NCBI GenBank assembly: GCA_012934845.2
Contig: WNNJ02001213.1
Coordinates: 62,001-126,000 of the forward strand
Direction of reading: 5' to 3'
DNA length: 64,000 nucleotides
Source: Pomphorhynchus laevis
Lineage: Eukaryota > Acanthocephala > Palaeacanthocephala > Echinorhynchida > Pomphorhynchidae
Below are positions 13,023-25,439 of this stretch, in pieces; positions within the stretch are counted from its first letter, which is position 1, and each line of letters opens with the position of its first letter. The notes under the pieces are model-generated. The model saw only the letters and a program-made list of their open reading frames with translations, made no database searches and was not told the DNA's origin. The position numbers were made by a program, and so were the translations under genes.

Positions 13023-14128
13023 TCGCAAGCAATACCACTATCGCAATGTTGTAACAGTTATTCGTTTACTTTCAATGATACGTCGAAATTTTACGTGAAA
13101 GGTTTTTTCTCCCAATAAGTAGCTAATTTTTTCGCTCTCTCTATACTCTCTTTTCTGCGCCTTGAAATATATCAGCCTTCTAATGTCTCAACAAGCTAAT
13201 CTTATTTTCTATTACTGTCGGTTAAAAATATCTACACTATCCACGAATGTAGGGGTATTTTTCTAAATAGATATCCTATTGCGTCTTTAAATTAATTTTT
13301 CATAAAAGAGCAAAACTATGGAACGAGTATGATGTATACGATTCGGTATTAGTTTTAATGTTATGTGTTGTAGATTTGGATATCACCTCAAATTATTGTA
13401 GAATGTAGCTTTGATCGCAGTTGGGTCATCACTGATTTTGTTTCCCCGTATTCTTCGAATAAAGGTGTAAGTTTTTTTCACTTTGGCAACTCGGTGCTAA
13501 TAATAACTCTTTTTATTTCAAATTTCTAACAAAATTTTTCACGCGTTAAAAACAACTGATCAATTGTATAGGTACATATTGTTCGCTTTTTATAACACCA
13601 AACAACTCCAGGCTGGATAAATTTCGATTATCTAAGCGATAACTTTTCGGCTGCGTTCTGTTAGGCGGTTAGGTCATAAACTAAAGTTTGTGCTATGTTT
13701 TGTCAAATTAATAACTGATTTACTGAAAACGATCAACTTGACATTTACCAGTTTTGTAAACCAATTATTTTAGGTAGATCATCTTTGTTAATACAATCAA
13801 AACTTGTTTGTCACGTGCTGACAACTTCATGAAAATGACGAATTCGACGGCAAAATCGTAATACTAATTTTTGAATCTAATATGCACATATAGAAAATTA
13901 TTTAAATTTATATTCCAGTTTTATTTATGAATTCTTTCGCAGAATCAAAATCATTTATAAAAGCGTTGATCAGATTGTGATTTATTACTTCCATTTACTA
14001 ATTAGCTTTTAAAATTAAACATAAATGATAAATAATAGTCTAAATTACAATCTAATTACAATATACAGCATTAATTAAACGAAAAATCGGCATAACAACT
14101 GGTAAAAGTCAAGAGTCTTCATTATGTT

Positions 14129-14242
14129 CTACAGCCATTTTTGCGTCCCACCCATAGATGCAACAAGCGCTTCAAGATTGGCATCACGGCTATGGAATCC
14201 CACTGTCTGCATTTTTTCAAGTTCGGATGCATAAAGTTGTTC
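14129..14242 (-). CDS. Ubiquilin-like UBA-domain exon (fragment)
   Basis: The minus strand reads EQLYASELEKM, then QTVGFHSRDANLEALVASMGG. This is the UBA domain of ubiquilin/Dsk2 proteins, whose consensus is QLEQLxxMGFxxREANLQALIAxxGG. UBA domains bind ubiquitin; ubiquilins carry ubiquitylated clients to the proteasome. The exon could begin after CTCAAG at about 14243. The frame stops at 14129 after TQKWL, which lacks the last helix (normally AAIERLL). A possible splice donor (GTGGGA, at 14151) inside the GG pair would let the domain finish in another exon, but I find none nearby. No other ubiquilin exon is seen, so this is either the penultimate exon of a gene with long introns or an isolated gene fragment. 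Confidence 0.55.
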   Translation of the reverse strand, partial: EQLYASELEKMQTVGFHSRDANLEALVASMGGTQKWL

Positions 14243-14956
14243 TTGAGTTTTTTAAAATAATACATTTTCAGCTACTATTTTAGCTTATAAAACAACGGAT
14301 TAATATTTTGTCGATTGAATGCTTTTGTATTATCTAAATTCTTATGCATTGTGGCATGAATATATTTATGCAGAGATCGAATATATCCTCCCAAGTGTGT
14401 GAACTTCCATTTACTGATGAAATACGCTAGAAATTATCTCAACTTATCTTTTGATTCGTCCTTGTACCTTACAATTTTTGAGCTGTAATATTTAAATAGC
14501 TAAAGGTTAAAGCTTGAAAGTAATTTACAAAAATGCTTTGCATCTATAGATAATATGCAAATTTGTTAATCTTTCTCGTTAAGTATAGATTTTAAAAATA
14601 GTTTTCCATCACATTATCTCTTTAATGCCATTATAGCAGATATAGTGTTATAAATCTGTTACAGAAAATATATTTTATCACTTTTATTAGTGGAATTAAC
14701 AACGCGGATCAAAACATCATTTTTATTGAATGCTATTGCTTTTAGTACCAAAATTAAAATTGCTCAAAAGTTTAAAATTGATGACTGATATAAAGTTGTT
14801 TAAGAATATACAAATTAAATAAATTGTCTTTATCCGCTTTGCATGCTGTTTTTATTAGGCATTGACGGCGAACCAGTGTATATACTGAAAACTTATTTAT
14901 AACTTGTTTTTACAAAATATTAATACCAGAGCATTTTGCTTAAAACACTTTATTTG

Positions 14957-15076
14957 ATTGTTTTAAAAGAACGAAGAAAATATTTCCCTTTATTTAAAAG
15001 TACAATATTTCGATAGCTCCTGTTATCATCATCAAGATGCAAATTAAAAATATTTCTTCTTCGTTCCTTTTAAACT
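14957..15076 (-). repeat. Fold-back element with GAAATAT hairpin motif
   Basis: The outer arms are inverse: AAAAGAACGAAGAAAATATT at left and AATATTTCTTCTTCGTTCCT at right. The minus strand holds TGATGATAACAGGAGCTATC followed by GAAATATTG (15003-15034), a stem of five pairs in six with an AGGA loop. It is the same subfamily as 41435-41625. The second, inverted motif copy expected in the palindrome has decayed. Confidence 0.65.
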
Positions 15077-15339
15077 ATCTAATCAAAAATAGATGGATAT
15101 TGTGGATTTAGTTTATACTATCAACTCACTAATTTTATCAAAATACATGTAATTTGTTTAAATAACAATGTCAGTTAAATTTGTTAATCTTTCTCGTTAA
15201 TTGATTTTAAAAATAGTTTTCCATCACATTATCACGCATATGTCATTATAGTAAATATAGTGTTATAAATCTGTTACAGAAAATATATAGAAGGTTTACA
15301 TAAACAAAAAATTCTACATTATTTCATCTTCTAGACAGT

Positions 15340-16060
15340 TATAAATTTAATATAGTAGTAACAGTATCTCCTGAAGACCTATAATCCTTATTTCGATACA
15401 TAGTATATTATTAATTAGTTAATTCATAAAATTTAATTTTTATTTTTGATTTTTATTTTAAATTTTTACTAAATACAAATATAAATTGTATAAAATCTAA
15501 TAATTAATAAATAATTATTAATAATTAACAATTATTAATCTAATAATTGTTATTTAATTATTTGTTTTATTTTGGCCCCGCTGCTATGTTAAATCGAAAA
15601 ATAGGTGCCGAACTTGTTGACAAAACAATTCCTCCTAAAGAACTATAATCCTTACTGTGATGTATCGTCTGCTATTTATTAGTCAATTCATAAAGATTGT
15701 TTTTATTTTAAATTTTAATTTTTAATTTTGACTTGATATAACTAAAATAAATATCTTTTAGTTATTTCAATAGCTAAAATAACATGAAACGTCCACGACA
15801 GTATTTATTAGCCAATTCAAAAAATTTGAATTTTATTTAAGATTTCAATTTTAAATTTGAACCTGATATGAATTATATAAAATATAATGCAATTATTTAT
15901 TATTTATTATTTATCTATATTTATGATTTAATATTTATTATTATTTTTATTTACTTGATATAATTATAAATAAGTAAATATATAATTATATTAATAAATA
16001 ATATATAATTATATTAATTATAATTATAATTAATTTTAATTATTAATTTTAGACATTTGT
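15340..16060 (+). repeat. PLE 3-prime tail copies and A/T low-complexity DNA
   Basis: Tail copies begin near 15340 (CTCCTGAAGACCTATAATCC) and 15570 (CCCCGCTGCTATGTT, then ATCGTCTGCTATTTATTAGT). A partial copy lies near 15790. They are separated by nearly pure A/T sequence, including 15890-16050. Confidence 0.65.
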
Positions 16061-16209
16061 TCATATTTTATAATCCCCTCTTCCAATTTAGCATAAAAAT
16101 AGCAATTTTAAATTCAAATTCGTTCTTTGATTACTTTAATTGTATTTTCTATGATTGACACATCTACTAAAAACCGCTTTACAAAATCGAATTTTAAATA
16201 TTTCTTTAA

Positions 16210-16945
16210 ACTGATTTTTTTAAAATGGGGAGTAATAGTAGCCCAATTATAGCTGACTTATTTTTAAGCTTTATAGAATACGAATTTTTCATAACTGTGT
16301 AAAAACTAAATCTAATTTATATAACGATATGAAATATATGTTTCGATACATTGATGATACACATATATTGATATATGTGTATTTAACTAATAATTTAAGA
16401 TATAATAATTTTATAATAATTTTATATTTAAGATTTTTTACAATATTAATAAATAAACGATATTTTAATAAACAATATAAATAAACAATATTTTATGGAT
16501 AAATAATCAACAATATGCTTTGTATTAGAATAAGATGCACTATTTAACAAATTTTATCAGAGGAAATACGTCATTAGCATGTATTTGGATCCTCTGATAT
16601 GCTCGGCCAAGAAATAATGGCCGAAAAATGATAACATAGCAATTCATGAATCTTATGAATTTTATGTTATTTATTATTCAACTCATAATAATTGGCATTT
16701 ATTATAATCAAATCAGCTAACTGAGTCTACGTATTTAATATAATTATAAAATAAACAAAAGATAATAACGCTAAATCAAAATTTAAAAATTAAATAATAA
16801 AATAAATAATTGTTATTTGATTTTATATAATTTAAATTAATACAAAATAAAAAATTTAAATTTAAAATAAACGTCATTTTTATGAATTGATTAATAAATA
16901 ACAGACGTTGTATCAGAATAAGGATTAGAGGTCATCAGGAAGAAA
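16210..16945. mobile_element. PLE fragments: RT core piece (+) and two opposed tails
   Basis: At 16225-16370 the plus strand repeats the RT core of the 18-kb copy, including SNSSPIIADLFLSFIEYEF. A plus-strand tail follows at 16500-16740. It meets a minus-strand tail at 16705-16945, head to head, sharing the CAGCTAACTGAGTCTACG end. The RT piece is short and dead. Confidence 0.7.
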
Positions 16946-16989
16946 ACTAAAAAAATTATACTAAAAAAATTTTAAACGCGATTAACATC

Positions 16990-17600
16990 GTGTGGTTTAC
17001 GCTGATGATACCACAGCCCTATTCTTTGGACGCAGGTGCAAAGATGTAGTCTCTGACATCAGCCGTTTCTTTTTAAGATTAAAAGACCAGCTACCCATAT
17101 CCAATATTGTTCTCAACTGCTATAAATCGAAGGTGGTCTTTTTTCATGGTCACACTGCCACCAAAAAGAAACTTAAGAAATTAGCACTCTCTGCATTTTC
17201 CTCCATTTTGCAGCCTCAACCACTCGCTACCTTCACAAGTCGAGTATAATACTTGGGGTTCACTATTACGGTGAACTGGTCAGCGAAAGCTGACATGTAT
17301 AGACTGGAAAGTATCTCTAAGTAAGCTAGGTGGGCACTGAAACGGGCTCAGCATTTGTCATTGAATTGGAAAACCAAGTGCGCCTCTGGGGTACCTGGGC
17401 TATCTCGGGATTAGTCTTCTTTTGAAGAGGACGTCCCTCAGAGCAAAGACTAAGGTTTCTCAAGCTTAGTCCGAGCATAGTCCTCTTCGATTGGATTCTT
17501 CGGGCAGTGAGAGACCCTAGGTTGTTTAGTCAGAGAGTGGCGTGTTGAATTGACTGGCTCAAATCCTGTGGACCTGAGGCCGTGACACAATGAAGACTCC
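16990..17600 (+). mobile_element. Non-LTR retrotransposon (Jockey/I-like) RT fragment
   Basis: The frame opening at 16992 begins VYADDTTALFF, the YADD catalytic motif of a reverse transcriptase. It continues with the usual downstream region (VLNCYKSKVVFFHGHT, then after a stop LGFTITVNWSAKADMYRL, the thumb-like LGxxxD/NW block). From 17334 to 17600 the DNA matches 40405-40690 (both contain CTGAAACGGGCTCAGCAT and GGGCTATCTC), so both are 3-prime parts of the same LINE family. The copy is 5-prime truncated and inactive. It is inserted amid PLE sequence. Confidence 0.75.
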
Positions 17601-17739
17601 AGTAATTACTGAACGGACTTTGTTTTCTGTTTTCCTTTTACTTCATGTTTTTCTTTTTAAAACATTTTAGTGGTTATTTAGTTGTTAGCAAAATCCTTTT
17701 TATTATAATACTTCCAACGTTTTGTAAAGCGCGGTTTTA

Positions 17740-18775
17740 ATTCAAGCAATTTTTGTTCATAACTGTGTAAAAACTAAATCTAAACAATATAAACATATGA
17801 AATATATGTAAAATACTATTTTAAAATATAAAATAAATATATAAAACACTATTTCAGTATTAATTCTACAAAAGAATTTTTAGAACAGACAAAAGGAATG
17901 AATTTTCAAAATATAAATACATACGATTTTAGTACGCTTTATACAAATCTAGATTTAGTAGATATTAAAGAAGCGTTAGTAAAATTAATTAACCTTATAT
18001 TCGGAAAAAGATATACATATATATGTTATAATAATTATAACGCCTATCTAACAAAAATTAAACCATCAAGTAAATATAAATATATGGATAAAATTGAATT
18101 AATAGAATCCTTAAATATTTTGAAAAATCAAAATTATTTAAAAGTAGGGACATCTATATTTAGACAAGTAAAAGGTGTTCCAATGGGTGGTAATAGTAGC
18201 CCAATTATAGCTGACTTGCTTTTAAGCTTTATAGAATATGAATTTGTTCATAACTGTGTAAAAACTAAATCTAAACAATATAAATATATGAAATATATGT
18301 TTCGATACATTGATGATATATGTGTATTTAATTCTAATAATTTTTATTCAATTAATGAGCACATTTATCCATAAAGCCTTATTCTTAACAAAACCAATAT
18401 TAATGATAAAGAAGGTGTATATCTAGATATGAACATTAAATTCACATTAACTAAAACTACTATTAATTTATATCGTAAAGATGACATATTTAAATTTACA
18501 AGAAACATATTTTTGCATGAGCATTCATGCATACCATATAATATAAAATATAATACATTAAATAATGAAATTTTAAGAATTGCAACAATATGTAATGATA
18601 TAGGCTTTCTTCAAAATCATTTAAATAATTTAATAGATACATATTTTAAACTAGGTTACTATAAAAATAACATCAATCAGAAAATAGTAAAATATATAAA
18701 TCAACACAATAATATAAAGAATAAATTTAAACTCTTAAGTGGCAAATTTTTATGGATGGATAATAAATAATATAC
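17740..18775 (+). mobile_element. Penelope-like element, best reverse-transcriptase copy
   Basis: Two neighbouring open frames (17898-18374 and 18429-18770) carry the RT of a Penelope-like element. The first has the catalytic Asp in YDFSTLYTNL, the primer-grip-like block GVPMGGNSSPIIADLLLS and the second catalytic pair in FRYIDDICVF. The second holds the thumb and C-terminal part (from YLDMNIKFTL to SGKFLWMDNK). PLEs are single-ORF retroelements related to telomerase, often carrying a C-terminal GIY-YIG endonuclease; none follows this RT. The 5-prime part is missing. The copy is interrupted about once and is otherwise the best preserved in the window. It lies about 2 kb upstream of the first MKS1 exon seen. 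Confidence 0.9.
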
Positions 18776-19140
18776 TTTGTATTAGAATAAGATACTAGAT
18801 AGTTATTTCAGAGGAAATACATCATTAGCATGTATTTGGCCCCGCTGCTATGTTGGGTAGAGGAGTTAGGGGTCGAAACCTGATAGTATAGCAGTTCTTC
18901 CTGATGACCTCTAATTATTATTCTGATACAACGTCTGTTATTTTACTTGTTTTCAATTCATAAAAATGACATTTATTTTAAATTTCAACTTTTTATTTTA
19001 TATTAATTTAAATTATATAAAATTTAAAAACAATTATTAATTTTATTATTTATTTAAATTTTGATTTAGCATTATTATGTTTTGTTTATTTTATAATTAT
19101 ATTAAATACGTAGACTCAGTTAGCTGATTTGATTCTTCGT
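18776..19140 (+). repeat. PLE 3-prime tail with conserved hairpins (type copy)
   Basis: It follows the RT stop directly. Landmarks in order: GAGGAAATACATCATTAGCA; GCTGCTATGTT, later matched by the inverse CATAGCAG; GGGGTCGAAACCTGAT; CTGATGACCTCTAAT; the block around CGTCTGTTA; and the end ACTCAGTTAGCTGA. CTGCTATGTT with AACATAGCAG forms a 10-bp stem in the best copies. The order is kept in at least a dozen copies across the window, which makes this the reference for the tail entries. Confidence 0.75.
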
Positions 19141-19879
19141 GTTTTAAAAATAGATTCGAATTATAAACATAAAAACTATTTTCAACTTACATGTAATTTA
19201 AACGTTTTAATGTTATAAAAGCGATTTCTCAACAGTTACTATTAACCATTAGTAATAATTAATACAATTAATTTGTCATTAAATATTTATTTTATAATAA
19301 ATTTATATGATTGTCGAAAAATCCATGTTTGATAGCAATTGACTTTAAAATAAAATCGCAAAATTAGATATGATAATATCTAATCACAAAATCTGTATTT
19401 GATACCGATTTACTTTGTGATCAAACTATGAATTCTGTTTTTTTTTAGTAAAATTCACTGATAAAATTTCAATACGAGCATAAATCAAATCACACACCTG
19501 CCCATTTGGACAGTAAAATATTCTGATTAAATTTCTCAAATGTTTGTTGGGATATACAGACCGATCGGAAATATAGAAGATTTCTCTATTAAGTAAGTCC
19601 TAGTGTCATTTATTAATCCAACAAAAACTCATTTGTCGATTAAACATAAACGATATTTTAATATTTTAATGTTCGAGTACTTGAGCAAAGCGCAACGCAC
19701 GGCCCTGAGCGTGTCGATTAGCTTGTCAACTATTTATTTATCATAAAGATACGTGTACTACGTCTTTAAAATCGGCTTTCACTCTCATTCAAGAAGAAAT
19801 TGCTTTGAGTTATAAAGATATTGTTATTTTTATTACTATGTCGATAGATACGGACATATAAGTAAAATAAAAAGACTTA

Positions 19880-20295
19880 AAATATAAAGATTGATAAGAA
19901 ATATAAAATATTATATTTTAATATAATATAATATTATAATATAAATTAAATATATTAAATATAATATATATATTAAATTAATATATTAATATATTAAATT
20001 AAATATATTAAATATATTAAATATATTATAATATAATTAAATATATTAAATATAAATATATATTTATGTTAAAAATGTATATTTGCATTTATGAATTGCA
20101 TTTATGAAATGATAAATAATAAATAATAGACGATATATAGGAATAATTAATATATTTAATATATTAAATTAAATATATTAAATATATTATAATATAATTA
20201 AATATATTAAATATAAATATATATTTATGTTAAAAATGTATATTTGCATTTATGAATTGCATTTATGAAATGATAAATAATAAATAATAGACGAT
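19880..20295. repeat. A/T low-complexity DNA with a 160-bp direct repeat
   Basis: Two copies of a block containing ATGTATATTTGCATTTATGA and ending at AATAATAGACGATA lie near 20060-20140 and 20220-20295. The inverse of the same block occurs twice at 24430-24850. Flanking sequence is almost pure A/T. Confidence 0.7.
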
Positions 20296-20763
20296 AATAT
20301 TATAATATTATATTATAATATAATATTATTATATTAAGGCATATATTATATTAAAGCACATAATTTATTATATTAAGACACAGTAATCCTCGGTCATTCT
20401 GAGAAAGGATTACATAATTATCAGAATAATTCGCTTTTGCATTTTCTATAAAAATATCCAGTGAACTGATTACTTTAAGGATTCAATTGTCGATAAGTAG
20501 TTCGGTCAAAAGCAGCAGTGCACCAGCACAATATTATAATATTATATTATAATATAATATTATTATATTAAGGCATATATTATATTAAAGCACATAATTT
20601 ATTATATTAAGACACAGTAATCCTCGGTCATTCTGAGAAAGGATTACATAATTATCAGAATAATTCGCTTTTGCATTTTCTATAAAAATATCCAGTGAAC
20701 TGATTACTTTAAGGATTCAATTGTCGATAAGTAGTTCGGTCAAAAGCAGCAGTGCACCAGCAC
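20296..20763 (+). repeat. 234-bp tandem duplication that splits an MKS1 exon
   Basis: Two near-identical 234-bp units: 20296-20529 and 20530-20763. Each ends in TCAAAAGCAGCAGTGCACCA. The right-hand unit runs on into the MKS1 coding exon at 20696-20819; the left copy carries the same acceptor and first ~22 codons but then breaks off. The unit starts with a pure A/T palindrome (ATATTATAATATTAT...). The near-identity points to a recent event. Confidence 0.85.
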
Positions 20764-21056
20764 GATCTGATATTAAAGACGATGTGGTGATTAATTGGCA
20801 ACAAAAACTATTCTCGAAAGTAATATACCTAAAACCGTTTTATAATTATGCTGTTTTCTGCTTGCAGAATCAATTAGATCTATGCATTTCGTCAAGAGAT
20901 GAGTTGCCTTATCCATATCAGCAGTTTTTTGAAAACTACAAGTAATAATATCAACTATTGTACTGTATTTATAAGTTAAAAGCATAAAGAAAGACACCAA
21001 CTCAATGCAAGCGTATATTTACATATGTTCAAGAAGAGTTTAATGACCTGGATAGA
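20696..21056 (+). CDS. MKS1: MKS1 (B9-domain transition-zone protein), N-terminal exons
   Basis: Three exons: about 20696-20819, 20868-20941 and 20990-21056. The introns are 48 nt each (GTAATA..TTGCAG and GTAATA..ATAAAG), with phases 0 and 2. The product reads DDVVINWQQKLFSK, then NQLDLCISSRDELPYPYQQF, then TQCKRIFTYVQEEFNDLDR. This follows the N-terminal region of MKS1 (human, from memory: IVIGWQEKLFSQ ... RRIFTYTDSD) closely in motif and spacing. MKS1 is a component of the ciliary transition-zone complex, with B9D1 and B9D2. The next donor is GTAAGT at 21057. The first coding exon, with the initiator Met, is not seen. Intron 1 (20820-20867) is a multiple of three without a stop, so an unspliced form would stay in frame. 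The start of the first exon is uncertain. Confidence 0.8.
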
Positions 21057-21869
21057 GTAAGTTTGATTATTTTTCTTTGGTAAATATAACAAAATCGTTT
21101 AATATAATCGTTTATACATAATAGTGACCTTAAACATGTGCTGCTATCCTCTACTATGATGTTTTAAATGATTAATTAATAGGTGGTTACGATGCTCAGT
21201 AATATTTATAATGAATTAACTAGTGAGTTAGTCTTATAGGAGATATTAAAATAGCTCATCTACATTTTACATAAATATGCATTTATAAAATGAATAAACA
21301 TTACTTTCGTTTTTTGGATGACTAAATAAAATCAGTGGTTTTACTGTTTATTACTAAGGAGCTGACAAATAAACTCATTTTACTTTTTAAACTGTTTTTA
21401 GACAAAGCGTTAACTCTTTTTACTTGTGTCAAAGCAAGCATTCTGCCACAAATAAGTAATTTAACTCTTTATTACTAAATGTATAAAATCAAAAAGTTAG
21501 TTATTTGTCGATCTGCTCCAGAATTTCACTAATTTACAATAATGTTAAATACCAAGTACCGTTTGTGAGCCAATTTCTATAATATTTAGATACAATTCGA
21601 CATGTTAACTTAAACAATAAACGGTTTTTCTAACTTTAAGGTGCAAAGCCCGAAAAATCCAAATGTGATTTAACTGATTTAAATTCCCCTCTTCATCAAC
21701 ATTCCAAATGTGATTTAACTGATTTATCTTGATATCCAGTGTCTTCTGCGTTCATAATTAATTAATAAATATGTATATGAGCAAATATTTGAAGGAACAG
21801 TGAAAAATATAAAATGTTAATGATTTAATATTTTGAATACGCAAAATAAATGACAGAATCACACATTCT

Positions 21870-23200
21870 GGTGTATTTTATATTAGTCTACGCATTTTGT
21901 ATTATTTATAAATTAAAAATAATGCTAAATACAATTTAAATAATTAAATAATAAATAACTATAAATAATTAATGATTGTTATATAAGATTTTATATAATT
22001 TATATCAAATAAAAATTTAAAATTGAAATTTTAAATAAAAATCAATTTTTATGAATTGGCTAATAAATAACAGACGATGCATCATAATAAGGATTGGAAG
22101 TCATTGGGTGGAACTGCTATGTAATTAGGCTTCGACCCCTATTCCTCAACTCAACATAGCAGCGGAAACGAATACATGCTAATGAAGTATTTCCACTGGT
22201 GACATTTGCTTATTCTAATACAAAATATATTATTTATTATCCATCCATAAAAATTTTCCACTCAAGATTTTAAATATATTTTTAATAATATTGTGTTGAT
22301 TTACATATTAAATATTTTCTGCTTGATGTTATTTTTATAGTAACCTAGTTTAAAATATGTATCTATTAAATTATTTAAATGATTTCGAAGAAATACAATA
22401 TCATTACATATTGTTGCAATTCTTAAATTTCATTATTTAATGTATTATATTTTATATTATATGGTATGCATGAATGCTCATGCACAAATGTTTCTTGTAA
22501 ATTTAAATATGCCATCTTTACGATATAAATTAAAAGAGGTTTAATTGATGTTAATTTAATGCTCATATCAAGATATATACTTTTTTTATAATTTATATTG
22601 GTTTTATTAAGAATGATGCTACCTGGATAAATTTGTTCACTAATTGAATATAAATTATTAGAGTTAAATACACATATATCATCAATGTATCAAAACATAT
22701 ATTTCATATTTTCATATAGTTTAGATTATTTTTTACACAATTATAAACAAATTCATATTTTTTTAAAGCTTAAAAATGAGTCAGATATAATTGAGCTACT
22801 ATTTCCTTCCATTGGAACACCTTTCATTTATCTTAGATATATGTCCGACTTTTAAATAATTTTGATATATCAAAATATTTAAGGCTTTTATTAATTCAAT
22901 TTTATCCATATATTTATATTAGTATTTATAACTTCTCAATACCTGTACATTGATACCTGACATAAAATTGTCAGGTTGTCATGGAAGCAAAAAACATTAA
23001 CTTTTTAAATTTTATTCTCAAATAAAATGCATCTAGATTTGTATGATATCCCATGTTCTTAGCAATTGTAAATGCGAATTGATGAAATAACTTATTGCAT
23101 GAAAGTGAAGTCCATAAATGCAATGGTTTTGTATCCTTTATATTTACTATTCTAGTGATTTGATTGTATCTTCTTTTTGCTACCAAGATCAATATAAGGA
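21870..23200 (-). mobile_element. Penelope-like element, second copy, in MKS1 intron
   Basis: Read on the minus strand: a leading open stretch (22971-23192, beginning AKRRYNQITRIVNIKD), an RT region matching the 18-kb copy (around 22860-22260), and then the 3-prime tail with the CATAGCAG hairpin (22200-21870). The leading stretch is shared with 4400-4631 but absent from the 18-kb copy at the same point, so two PLE subtypes are present. It has many breaks and is older than the 18-kb copy. Confidence 0.8.
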
Positions 23201-23729
23201 TATAATTATTAATGCTACAATTAAATGTGTGAACAATATTAGACTGAATAACAAAATGTCTCCGATTACGTTATATCGGAGACATATCAAAGCTTAAAAT
23301 GGAAGCTCAGAAAATTCAATAATTCCATAAATTGGCCAAAGAATATAGATTCGTGTTTGAACCGTATATCTTCAGCCAACACTAACCGACATCGATATTG
23401 CTGCGTTGCAATGTGAACATTAGATTTAAATTTAGACCAAATAATTAACCCATCAGATATATGCACAAGAATTCTGTGTACAAAGAGAATCTCATTGAAA
23501 TGGGCTCATTACGAAAAAATGGTGATTGCTATTTTATGATCATGGACATTAATATCAAAGGAGTATTCGAAAATGTTGAATTCGTTACGGATGTGTTTAA
23601 GCAAACCAAAACAATTTTCTTTAGCATGGCTACACTGTTGTAGAAAGCACTTCAGGAGTCTTGACTATATTTAAGAACACCCTTAACTCAATTGCTTGAT
23701 CATGGCATTATAGTATACCACTCTTGTAT

Positions 23730-25135
23730 ATTAGAATAAAATATTATTTAAAATAAATTTAAACTATTAAGCGGAAAATATTTATGGATGAATAATAAAC
23801 AATATGCTAATAAAGCTTTAACGATCTTTAAAAATCTTAAATGCTTTGTATTCGAATAAGGAACACTAAATAATCAAATTTCATTAGAGGAAATAAGTCA
23901 TTAGCACGTGTTTGACCTCACTACTATGTTGGGTTGAGGAATAGGAGACGAAACCTGATTACATAGCAGTTCATCCCGATGACCTCTAATCCTTATTCGA
24001 ATGCATCGTCTGTTATGTATTATTCAATTCATAAAAATTGACTTTTATTTCAGATTTCAACTTTAAATTTTAACTTGATTTAAAAATAAATTGTAAAAAA
24101 TATTATCGAATTATTTATTATTTATATATTTTTTATTTTTATAATTGTATATAATCATTTGATATTTAAAATTAGAAATAAATTATTTAAACCCGGTGCA
24201 TAGCAGTTCATAATAAGGATCTCTAATCCTTATTATGATACATCGTCTGTTATTTATTAGTAAATTCCCAAAAATTGATTTTTATTTTAAATTTAAATTT
24301 CTTATTTTAAATTGATATAAATATAAATTGTATAAAATCCTTTATACTTATTTATTATTTCGTTTTTTTTATTTATATATATTATAAAATACGTTGACTT
24401 ACTTATCTGATGATTATTTCATACCTTATTCCTATATATCGTCTATTATTTATTATTTATCATTTCATAAATGCAATTCATAAATGCAAATATACATTTT
24501 TAACATAAATATATATTTATATTTAATATATTTAATAATATTTCTTAATTTACATTTCTTTTTATATTATAATCCTAATTGTTATTATTAAATATAAATA
24601 TAATATTGATCATATTATCGTTTTTATAAGTATAAATTGTATAAAACCTTATATACTTATTTATTATTTCTTTATTTTTATTTATATATATTATAAAATA
24701 CGTTGACTTAGTTATCTGATTATTATTTCATACCTTATTCCTACATATCGTCTATTATTTATTATTTATCATTTCATAAATGCAATTCATAAATGCAAAT
24801 ATATATTTTTAACATAAATATATATTTATATTTAATATATTTAATAATATTTCTTAATTTACATTTCTTTATATATTATAATCCTAATTGTTATTATTAA
24901 ATATAAATATTATATTGATCATATTATCGTTTTTATAAGTATAAATTGTATAAAACCTTATATACTTATTTATTATTTCTTTATTTTTATTTATAGTAAA
25001 AAATACGTAGACAGCAGACATTTTTTGGAAATTACAGATGCAGCCGGATTAAAAATTCATAAAAAATTGATTTTTATTTTTAATTTAAACTTAATACAAA
25101 TAAAAAATTGTATAAAATCTTATATAATTATTTAT
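23730..25135 (+). repeat. PLE tails and a 309-bp tandem repeat
   Basis: A PLE 3-prime fragment with its tail runs from about 23745 (GGAAAATATTTATGGATG) to 24180, and another tail from 24195 to 24410. From about 24411 to 25010 two head-to-tail units, 309 bp apart, share TTTCATACCTTATTCCTA, TTATTTATCATTTCATAAAT and TTGATCATATTATCG. The units are tail-derived, since both contain the TAAAATACGTTGACTTA end. Confidence 0.75.
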
Positions 25136-25439
25136 TATTCATCAATATTTTTGTTTATATATAGTATAAAATACGTATACTCAGTTATCTGATCTATTAA
25201 ATATAAAATGATATAATAATATGATATAAATAATATAATGTAAAATAATATGCGAAATAAATAAATTAATAATAATTTTGCTAAAGTAAAAACAGTTTGA
25301 ACATTGAAATTTAAATAATAAAGCATTTATTATAAAAATGATTTAATAAATAAATAAATAATAAATTAATAAATTTATTTTAATAATTTTTTTATTAAAA
25401 ATATATTAATTAGCAATTATTTATTACAACAACAATTTC

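Noticed and set aside
23461-23643. 60-residue frame starting MHKNSVYKENLIEM
   Set aside because: Looks mildly coding, but has no motif, no clear splice sites and no fit to the missing middle of MKS1.
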